Part shown: in pieces, positions 9,320-17,983 of the stretch
How positions within the stretch are numbered: position 1 is the stretch's first letter
How the letters are laid out: every line of letters starts with the position of its first letter
Source of the DNA: Chromera velia
Lineage: Eukaryota > Sar > Chromeraceae
Length of the DNA stretch: 35,817 nt
Direction: 5' to 3'
NCBI GenBank assembly: GCA_018398765.1
Contig: JAHBMJ010001007.1
Coordinates: 81,166-116,982 of the forward strand
Translations under genes and position numbers: made by a program
Notes under the pieces: model-generated
What the model was told of the DNA's origin: nothing
Databases searched by the model: none
What the model saw: only the letters and a program-made list of their open reading frames with translations

Positions 9320-11809
9320 CTAATCACCTTGAAATTCGGTCCCGTGATCGGTCATCACCTCAGGGGTGAGATCACCATCCAGACTGCGGGACCAACAATC
9401 ATAGGCGGCACAGATTGTAGCAGAATCTTTTGTTTTGACTACCTCTTGAGCGAGCCAGTCATCATGCTGGTCTTGGATGTGCAATGAATACCCCCCTTTC
9501 AACCCCATCACAAGGTCACAACATACTCGCTGCCCGGGGCGATCGACCTTCAAAGACCCCCGGGTGCCGTCTCCCCCATGCCTCGGCTTCACATGCGCAC
9601 ACGTACCCCCTCGGATGCATGGGAGCAGGGCGCGTTGAACGGCACGGCGGGAAATGCTGCTGCGACCGGGAAGAAGGTCAGATAGGGACGCACGGAGGGA
9701 ACGCCAAGTGGCCTCGATGCCTGCGTGTCCTAACCATTCGTGATGTGCGCGGATGAATTCATCAACAGTGGCTTTGATAGAGATGGGGGGGTAGTCCTGT
9801 AAGAAAGAAGATTTTGGTTGCTGAGAAGGGGGCTGATTGGAGGCTGGAGAGCTGTCACAAGATGATAAAACGGGGGGAGAGACAGCGGATTCTCCCGAAT
9901 AGGTTTTCATAACATGAGACTGGGTACGATTTCCTCGATGCTGCTTCTTCTGTTTGGCTGCCTTCAAACGAGCGGGGAGGTGCCCATTTGCGAGGACAAC
10001 CGGAGAAGGAGACAACGGAGGGGACACAGGCGATGCAGGGTCCACCGCAACGGCCACTGGAGACACAGAAGGGGAATTCAAAGCAGATAGGGACTCGGGC
10101 GGGGAAGTCTCGTCTATCTCCAGAGGCAGAAAAAATAGATCATTTGCTGCACGGAGAAAATTGATAACGGTGGAGGGGAGTGCCAAGGATCCAGTCTGAT
10201 AATCAAATCGCGCGCCTAGTTTGATGAGACGCTGATTGCCGATGAGTGGGAGGGTGACTGCTTCTGTTTCCATGATGGACAGTTTCAACACAGCAGGCTG
10301 CCCATTTAGTTTACAAGGAATGGTGGCACGGCGCCGCATCCTCACTTTCGTTCGACAAGCAGTAACAACGGAAAGAGGTGTCGGCAAATCAGTCTCAGTC
10401 CATTGCAACCCTGACTCTTCAGTATGTTTGTTCACCCAGCCACGAGTGCACGTAGTGCCACTTGCACCCAGATCAAGCAAACACGCAAAACCGTTAAAAG
10501 AGAAACCAGAAGAAACAGGAAGAGAAAAAGCTGACTGTGATAAATATCTTACAGCGGCAGCTGCAGGGGAGGCCTCCAAATCTGCATCCGATGCCTCTGA
10601 CTCATTCGTCTCGCCAGTTAGGGCCCCTCCCTGCTGACGAGCTCGCCCCTTCCCTAATCCTGTAGACTGTCTCCCCCTCTTTCCCTGCCTGCCCCCATTC
10701 CCGCCGGACCCGCCCCCGCCTCCGCTGTAGCCATAGGCCCTCAAGAGGGCAAAGTGGTCACGGGCGAGGTCACAGTCACCAGTCTTGTGTCCCCAGTGAT
10801 CACAATCGCTGCAGTAGTGCTGTTTCAGGCACTCTTCGGGATGGTGGGTCTTGTGCTCACAGTGAGGGTGCTTGCAAGATGGCCCACTCGCACGGGGCCG
10901 AGGGTGGCCAGTGGAAGAGCGACCCGTTAGCTGCACGCCGTGCGTTTGTGCGGGAATGGACGGATTGGCAGGGAGACGGGAAAAACAAGAGGGCTGGGCA
11001 AAGTGGCGGAATTTGGCTACCGCACCATCATCTCCGTCGAAAGGCATATGGGGGGTGATGCTACTCTCGACATTCGCACGCACAGTGCTGTCGGAAATGC
11101 CGTTGATGAAGACCAGGGAAGCGAGCTGCCCCTGACGGCGGGTGAGGGGGTCAAGGAGGGGAATGAGCTTCTTCTCCACCCTCCAAGTGCCGAGATCGGT
11201 TTTGTCTCCCACCCCGGACCACACAGGGACAATCTCTTCCTGCAACGAGAGACGGGAAATTTCTCGGCAGGCTGCCTTCACCGTCTCGATGTACTTCTCA
11301 ACGTTGGAAGAGTCGGAAGTGGACAGAGTAAAAAGGGAGCGGAAGTTTGTGAACATCCGCTTGTGTTCGGTTTCCCCTGACGACTGCAAGATGACATTCT
11401 TGCAGTGTTCGACATCATCAGACTCGGGGGGGGAGAGATCTGAGACAAGATCGTAGAGCTCAGGGTATTTTTGCAAACCCTGGCGGAATGCTGCTACACG
11501 GATGTCTGACGGCGCACTCGCAGGCTGCAATTTGCAGTGGTCTTCAAACGCTTTGACAATCGCGACTCTACCCCCGTGAGTGTCCTTGAAGAGGAGCTCG
11601 CACTTCCATGGGGCGAATTTCCCCGTGTCAGTGGTGGGTATGGGAGTGACTGTCGGAGATGGAACAGAAGTGGACTGAGAAAGAAACAACTGCACCAATT
11701 TGTTGATATTGGCGGTCAACAAGTCCAAGTCAGAGGGGCTGGGGCTTTGATCAGAAGGGCTTTTGGAGATAAAACGGCCATCGGCCCCTCGAGGTTGGTC
11801 TCCGTCCAT
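9320..11809 (-). pseudogene. Copia gag, protease and N-terminal integrase
   Basis: The likely start is ATG at 11809; the frame is open further up to 11884, but that part covers the primer-binding site. In order it encodes a Gag region, a CCHC zinc knuckle (CSDCDHWGHKTGDC, about 10771-10815), an aspartic protease with a DLGASGT active-site motif (about 10450-10480), a pre-integrase zinc region with HHEWLGH (about 9730-9760), and the integrase core with Asp in VCCDLV and TDHGTEF. These are the coat, maturation and DNA-joining parts of a retrotransposon. The frame stops at a TAG at 9322-9320, just after the second catalytic Asp, so integrase is truncated before its catalytic Glu. The same frame continues beyond the stop. 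Confidence 0.9.
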
Positions 11810-11874
11810 CAGAGAGGGAAAGCTACACTCTGATACAGACCAACAGACCCTGAGAAGAAAGAGGAAAGAACCAA

Positions 11875-11883
11875 CTGCTACCA
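11875..11883 (-). other. Primer-binding site for initiator tRNA-Met
   Basis: The minus strand reads TGGTAGCAG immediately after the 5' LTR. This is complementary to the CTGCTACCA 3' end of initiator methionine tRNAs of the common eukaryotic type. First-strand cDNA synthesis would start here. Confidence 0.8.
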
Positions 11884-12184
11884 TGAAAAGAACTAGAATG
11901 GTCCAGTTAAGGACATCAGTCTAGTCACTTACACGGTTCTCTATACAGGAATAATAATGCAAGATGTTTGTCTGGCTTCTGCTCTCATCGATCGAGAGTT
12001 GTTCCATCGAATCACCCTGAGTATTTCACTAAGCAATTCCACAACATGGATTGACGCATGCATTTTCTTTGTCTCCGTAATGTCTCAAGCCGTGCCGCAC
12101 CGATAGGCAACGCAGCAGCACGGGACCGGCCAAGTCGGGCCGACCAATGCACGCCCGCCTCCTCTCTATAAGTGGCTGAGTACA
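11884..12184 (-). repeat. 5' LTR of the copia element
   Basis: This is the 301-bp LTR upstream of gag on the minus strand. It begins TGAAAAGAACTAG and ends GAGTACA when read on the plus strand. Compared with the other LTR it has 14 extra bases (CAGTCTAGTCACTT, after AAGGACAT) and about eight substitutions, mostly transitions. A TATA-like word lies near its 5' side in the sense orientation (CTTATAGAG, about 12165-12173). Confidence 0.93.
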
Positions 12185-12486
12185 AAAATGGTTGCTTAGT
12201 ATGCTTTAATAGTATTATTTAAAGCTGTTCTAATTTGCTTCTAAAGCTAGTTCTAAAGCTAACATAAATGTAACAGACTCGGTCATGTAGATTGTCATGT
12301 TACTGAATATAACATTCATACGCACAGCGGTTACCATGATATCCGAGTCATTAACTTGATGTTAATCATTCTGGGGCCAAATTAATTTGGGCTAAACGCT
12401 CAAATCATTTAATCGATGACGACATCTCATCGCCTGACGAGTCTTTACTACCATCAACGTCATCGAGGCAGCTGCAGCTACTGCAG

Positions 12487-12620
12487 AAGACAAAGAAGAA
12501 GAAGAAGAAGAAGAAAAAGAAGAAGAAGAAGAAGAAGAAGAAGAAGATTCTGAAGAAGAAGAAGATTCTGAAGAAGAAGAAGATTCTGAAGAAGAAGAAG
12601 AAGAAGAAGAAGAAGAAAAA
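12487..12620 (+). repeat. GAA triplet tract with GATTCT interruptions
   Basis: GAA repeats run for about 130 bp inside the right arm of the inverted-repeat element. They are interrupted three times by GATTCT in a regular pattern. Read on the plus strand in one frame this gives acidic DSEEEE repeats, but no ATG-led gene supports that reading. GAA/TTC tracts can form triplexes. Confidence 0.85.
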
Positions 12621-13025
12621 GTCAAAGGGAGTCAAATATAGTCACCAAGCATTCGACCTAGCATTCGACGGCATTCGACAGAAAATCAGGGAGACGGCAA
12701 GAGACAAAAATGAGTAACTTAAACCTTCAAGGTGAAAACGGTTGTAGACTTTGGCTTACCTTGGCCCCATAAAACATCTTTTCATGCAGATGAAACCTAA
12801 AATTAATATACAGTGTTACACACTAAAGTGTGTATAATGCATTCCTAAAATTGACACTTTGAATTAATTAGAATTAATACACACCAAAGTGTGTACTAAT
12901 TCATTCATCAAAATTCTATTAAAATGTGTAACACTTTTATGTGTATTACATTGTATAACAAAACATTTTGAAAAAAGTGATTGTGTAACCCTACAGGATT
13001 GGTGTACAGCCAACTAGACAGCCAA

Positions 13026-13962
13026 TTAGATGTAGGTAGGGAGGAAGTCGGAGCCGAGATCATCTCCAAATATGATCTCACTGTCACCCGGATGCAACTC
13101 AAACGTGAGCCCCCCACCCTCGTCGGAAAACTGCTGCTGATGTCGCGAGTCCGCCCCGGCGGAGTCCCCTCCGTGCTCGAGGACGTTCGGAAAACCTAAA
13201 CCGCCCTCACCGTCACCGCCTCCCTGTCCCTGCAGCAGCATGAAGGAGGGGTACCCTCCTCCCCGCCCCGCACCTCCAACAGCTTTTGGATCTGTGTGAA
13301 CGATCGAAATTTCTTGTAGGTCTTCGGTCTCGGTTGCCCCTCCCCCAGACCTCGATAGTTCACCTTTCAAAGAAGAAGAAGAAGAAGAAGAAGAAGAAGA
13401 AGACGTGACCTTCTTTCGGGTTCCCTCTTGAGCAGGAACTTGAATCTCCGCCCCTGCAGCCTTCCCTCTTGAGTTTCCTTTTCCTGTCCCTCCTTTTCCC
13501 TTCCCCTCTCTCCGAGATGAAGAGGGAAGGGAGGCTGCGGAGTCCATCGCCAATCTGTCTAAGGTCGCCATGTCAAGTCGGCCTAGCTCGTCTACCTCGA
13601 GGAGAATGACGTCACTCTTCTCAGACCTGTTTTTTACATCAACACAAAGAGAGAGACTCAAACGTGATCAAACAAACAAAAACACAGGAAGAAACAAAAA
13701 AAAAGCGAACCAACGAACAAACAAACACACCAATTGCCGGAAAGCGACAAACGCCAAAGAACTTGGAGGGAGGAAGAATTCACAAGAAGGAAGAAAACAT
13801 TTTTCTTCGCTTTGGAGAACCAAATCATGGACGACAGACGCCCCCCCACACACACGTGATGTAACAGAGACACACGCGGAGAACAGAGAGCCTACAGGTT
13901 TCCTTCTTTCTCTTCATCTCTCTTTTTCTCTTCAGACAGACAGAGAGACTGACAGAATCACA

Positions 13963-13993
<31 letters not shown>

Positions 13994-14765
13994 GGACGCT
14001 TGCTTCTTTTCTCTTCTCCCGGCCTTGTTGCTCAACGTGCCTTGCTTCTGCTCCGCTCCGCTTTCTCCATCTTCCATGCATGCATGTTTTCTTTCTGACT
14101 GTGTTGTTTAAAAGATGTATGTATGTTTTAATTAACACATCTTCCATGCATGTATGTTTTCTTACTGACTGACTGACTGGCTGACTGACCTGTGTGCCTC
14201 CTTGCACGCCCCCAGGGTCTCACAGAGCTCCAGGGGCACGAGCGTCTCTTCGTACTCTTCCGAGTCTGGGAGAAACCTCTTGCGCATCTGCAGGCAGCAA
14301 TGGCAGGGTCGGCTGATTTGCATGGAGAGCCTTGGCAGTCTGGTGACTTGTCTGATGGACTGGTTGGCTGGCTGGTTCGTTGGTTTCGTAACTTGTAAAT
14401 TTTTCTTTCCTTCATCCAAACTTTCGTGCGCACGTGCGTGTGTATCGACGTTCAACATGGGTGCATGCGTTTTTGTCCACGAGGGTGTGCAAGAGTGTTT
14501 GTGTTTTTTGCTGGAGGATGTGTCTGTTTGCCTTCACGTCAGCCACACCGTCGTCTTGCTGGTCCTTGCGCCCTCTTCTCTTCTCTCTTTCTCTCGTGTC
14601 TCTTCCCTCTCTGTGCGTGCGTGCGTGTGTGTGTGTGTGTCTGTGTGTGTCGCTAGCGGCGTGTCTGTGTGTCGCCCCGCGACCTTTTGCGCATAGTTCT
14701 CTGTCTGTCTGTCGTCTGTCTGTCTGTCTGTCTGTCTGTCTCTTGTCTCTTGTCTCTTGTCTCTG

Positions 14766-14800
<35 letters not shown>

Positions 14801-16025
14801 GCGAGAGCATGTGTGTGGTGCGTATGTATGGGATTCCTGATCATTCGTACAAGCGGAGCACCAGTCAGTCACCCAACCCCCCTGCTTATTTATTCACTCA
14901 GTCGCTCACTCACTCACTCACGCCCTCTCTCTCTCTCACACACACACACATCCACACACACACACCAGCAGTCACTTACTCCCTCACTGAGTTGCGCACA
15001 CTTCAATGCATGCACGGACGCACGGCTGCCTCAGTCAGCCAATCGCGAGATCCCCACCCCGAGGCAGATACTTACTTCAGAAATGATTCTGTAACCCGCC
15101 TCTCGCATCAAGTGCATACACACAGCCCGAGCCTGGTTGAGCGGGATGGCTGCGTGATGCGAGTATCGACAAAGCAACAGAGGGAGGGAGGGAGGGAGGA
15201 ACGCACAAACGAGAAAAGAAAACGTCATGACTCAAGGCGCGATACAACATGAGGACACAACAATGCACAGACAGAATGACAAACCGATAGCAAGACAGAT
15301 TCCATCGCTTTCTTTTGTTGTTATGTTATGTCCTTCCGCACTTGCTGCGCGTATGCATGCGGAATTATGTTTCTTCTTCTCCCTCCTTTTCTTCATACAG
15401 GATGGTTCTCTTTTCGGCTTCCTGCGCTTGCTCTCCTTTAACCCGATGGGAGCGGTCTGCTGGGTGTGGAAACGGCAAACTGTGAGTTCATGATTCTTGC
15501 ATTCGATGTGTTGATGATTTCGTGCACAGACTTTGTTCTTGCGCCAAGTGGTCCAGCGAAAGAGATTTCCTTCCTGCGTTGCATGGCTGAGCTGGAATCC
15601 ACTGATTCTGATGATTGTCATTCTCCTCTCCAGGGCGCAGTTGCATCTGAGCTTTTTGGCCGTAATGTCATTCGATCGCTTTTATTTGAAATTCACATCC
15701 GGCCTGTTTGTCTGATGTCTGCCTCCCAGTCTGGGAAAGCAAATGACTTTCGGATCGGCCTAGCAAACAACAACCATGCATGCATGCGCCGCCCGGGAGG
15801 TGAGCGCTCCAACTGGGGTTAGGCATCCTCTGACTAACTAACTGACAGACAGACTATATCGTCTTTTCTTTCCCTTTTTCTGCTTTTTCAGACAGACAGA
15901 CAGACAGACAAGACAGACTATATGTTTCTTCTTCTCCCTTCTTTAAGACAGACAGACAGACAGACAGACAGACTATATGTTTCTTCTTCTTCTCCCTCCT
16001 TTTCTTCATGAACACAACAGACAAA

Positions 16026-16056
<31 letters not shown>

Positions 16057-16071
16057 GAAGGAAGGAAGGAA

Positions 16072-16117
<46 letters not shown>

Positions 16118-16194
16118 AAAGAAAGAAAGAAAGAAAGAAAGAAAAGAAAGAAAGAAAGAAAGAACAAAGACAAAAGAACAGCAAAAACAATCAA

Positions 16195-16228
<34 letters not shown>

Positions 16229-17325
16229 TATATTGTCTTTTCTTTCCCTTTTTCTCTGTCTTCATTCAGACGGAAAGTCACGTAGACAATCAAACCCGAT
16301 TCAAGGGGAGGCTGGAGCTGAAAGTCAGAAGATGTGAACAGAAACAGGAATGTATGGACAAACAGACACATATTTTTGCAAACAGACGCTCAATCGCAAC
16401 GAAGCAATCATCAGCTGGAAGAAAGACGATATGCAATACTTCGATGAACAGACGCAGCGACACATCTTTGGATAGACCGGCAGCCGGGCCGACGCTTCCA
16501 CACGCACTAGCGCATGCAGAATACGAACTTTGCCTTCAAACCCCTTAATTCGCCGTGTGGCTACTCCACTGGCCCCTGTGGGTACAACAAACGCTTCAAC
16601 ATAGGCCAGCCACAGAGAAAGAAAAAGTTAGTAGCTCAGTGTCAACTTACTGGGGTCCAGGCAGCTGTACGCAACGCGCGTCTCGGTGGTTTCCTCATCC
16701 CAGAAGAGGTGGTGCTCGACGAGGAAGGCGACGTCCCTCTTCAGCTCACTGCATGCATTCACTCATATGAAGACAAGAAATCGGTCACTGTTTGTGTTAA
16801 TCAAGAAACGCGTTGTCCCGTCTTCAGTGAGCTGCATAGAAAGCAGTGGGCGAAAGGACCCCTTGGATGCGTGTTCTGGAAAGCCCCAAAAATCGCAGGG
16901 GACACACGAGATAGATCCACATGCGAAAAGAAAATTTGCGGATGTGTGTGTGTGAGAGAGAGAAAGAAACAAGTAGACGGACGGCAGCGAAATTGTAAGA
17001 GCAGTAGACGATGAAGTGGGAGACACAACAACTTTTGCAGGAGTGCGGGAGGATGAAGGAACACTTAGGCTATGGAGACGGCAGAACAATGGCCGGAGAC
17101 GGCATGCATTCATAAAAAGGCTTTCGCTTTTTCCCTCACTTACTGCGCAATGTGTTGACAAATGGAGCACTTCATTTTCTCATAGTGCTGGAGTAAAGCA
17201 CCTCTGTCCAGGGTTACTGTCTGAGCGTCACAATACGCGACAAAAGAGAAGAGACTGTAGACATAAAGCAAAACCGCCAGCCGGACGCCGCACGGCCGCA
17301 GCCAAAAGCTGGAGTCCGGCGCCAT
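13026..17325 (-). CDS. Secreted canopy/saposin-like protein
   Basis: Seven minus-strand exons join in phase: 17144-17325, 16651-16748, 16440-16575, 15443-15573, 15076-15149, 14190-14287 and 13026-13626, giving about 439 residues. Exon 3 could instead end at 16464, which removes eight residues. An N-terminal signal peptide is clear, with hydrophobic core LAVLLYVYSLFSFVAYC at 16-32. The mature part starts with a Cys-X2-Cys (Cys53, Cys56 in KCSICQHIAHELK). Later cysteines 193, 229 and 235 lie in RAVCMHLM and LCETLGAC. This pattern and the helical spacing resemble canopy (CNPY, DUF3456) ER proteins, which assist folding or trafficking of secreted proteins; the match is by eye. The last 200 residues are a low-complexity Ser/Gly-rich tail with no KDEL-type ending. 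A transposon lies about 10 bp after the stop codon. The gene is divergent from the IDI gene. Confidence 0.6.
14068..14171 (+). repeat. 34-bp direct repeat pair
   Basis: Two copies (14068-14101 and 14138-14171) begin CATCTTCCATGCATG and end CTGACTG. They differ at two bases and are exactly 70 bp apart. They sit in the intron between exons 6 and 7 of the canopy-like gene, close to the donor of exon 6. Confidence 0.8.
14590..14960 (+). repeat. TG, TCTG, TCTC and CACA microsatellites
   Basis: Mixed short repeats: TG (about 14618-14652), TCTG (14700-14740), TCTCTG and TC (14740-14802), CACT (about 14895-14925) and CA (14937-14965). All are in the intron between exons 5 and 6 of the canopy-like gene. 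Open frames here on both strands are repeat products. Confidence 0.85.
15840..16260 (+). repeat. GACA and GAAA microsatellites with inverted minisatellite units
   Basis: GACA runs alternate with related blocks of the form ACTATATGTTTCTTCTTCTCCC (about 15919-15945 and 15970-16025) and a long GAAA/GGAA run (16023-16165). The block at about 15955-16022 is the reverse complement of the unit of the tandem array at 32638-33270. It lies in an intron of the canopy-like gene. Confidence 0.85.
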
Positions 17326-17983
17326 TTATCGATATGAAGAATGCGATACCCCCATGTGTGCAAGCGCCTTTGCTTATTGCTGAGTGCAGACTCTAACACC
17401 AGACTGCCACTCAGCTGTGAACATTTTTGGACGTTTCGACTCCTGGAAGATCTTCTGAATGGTCGATTCACAGTTCGAAGGGGTGCTTATGGCTGGTCCA
17501 ACCATGCTCGGCCCACGCCGGGCCCATCCGGGCGCCCGCGACCATATGCATGCATGTATTAATTTTCGGGTCAGAATCGGGTGGGCCCGTGTCACTGCGT
17601 GCAAATCTGCGGATCAAATCGGCTATTTCACCTGCATGAAGGTCCGACAGTCATTTGAAAGACAATTAACTCATCAGCGGATCGAAGATCACTCGATATT
17701 GCCCCAGGTGGCAGTTCTCTAATGCGACTGTACAGTGTTTGCAGAGCTTCCAAATTCTTTGAGAGAGGGGGACACGAGATTGTGTTTGACTGAATTCCCG
17801 TCTCTCTTTGCGGCTGTCTACGAGAATCTTAACTCTGGTTTTGGAACCGTCCTAGGGAACCGTCCCTCCTTTCAGTGCGGTGACCCTCCGTTCGGATTCC
17901 TTTGGGGATCAGATTTTCGCCCTTCCTATTTTCTTGTCTACACGCAGACGGAAAGAAAAGAGGGCAAATTAGCAAAGTTTTTG
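17326..17983. promoter_or_regulatory. Probable bidirectional promoter between the canopy-like and IDI genes
   Basis: This gap separates divergent start codons. It includes a GC-rich stretch (about 17505-17545) followed by ATATGCATGCATGTATTAATT (about 17543-17563), a palindromic TGCATGCA beside an AT-rich element. Part of it could also be a 5' leader, since an open frame continues upstream of the proposed IDI start. Function is inferred from position. Confidence 0.4.

Larger units (their letters stand above)
6085..12184 (-). mobile_element. Ty1/copia LTR retrotransposon, minus orientation, inactive
   Basis: This is a structurally complete 6.1 kb element. It has LTRs at 6085-6371 and 11884-12184, both starting TG and ending CA, and a perfect 5-bp target duplication AAAAT at 6080-6084 and 12185-12189. 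The primer-binding site directly abuts the 5' LTR and a polypurine tract abuts the 3' LTR. Coding order is gag, protease, integrase, reverse transcriptase, RNase H, which defines Ty1/copia and not Ty3/gypsy. One frame runs through the whole element but is broken by three stops. It lies inside an older inverted-repeat element. Confidence 0.95.
5833..13006. mobile_element. AT-rich terminal-inverted-repeat element, split by a copia insertion
   Basis: The left end (5833-5858) starts TACACCAATCCTGTAG and the right end (12981-13006) is its inverse. The 26-bp repeats match at 24 positions. Flanking octamers CAGCCAAT (5825-5832) and CAGCCAAC (13007-13014) look like an 8-bp target duplication with one change. 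Without the copia insertion the element is about 1.07 kb (5833-6084 plus 12190-13006) and has no transposase frame, so it is non-autonomous. Subterminal motifs such as TGTGTAACA and AAAGTGTGTA recur near both ends, as in elements whose transposase binds subterminal repeats. An 8-bp duplication suggests a hAT-like family, but the terminal bases are not typical, so the class is uncertain. Confidence 0.7.

Noticed and set aside
13570-14172. 200-codon plus-strand frame opposite the canopy-like gene
   Set aside because: It covers splice sites of the minus gene and low-complexity sequence and matches no family.
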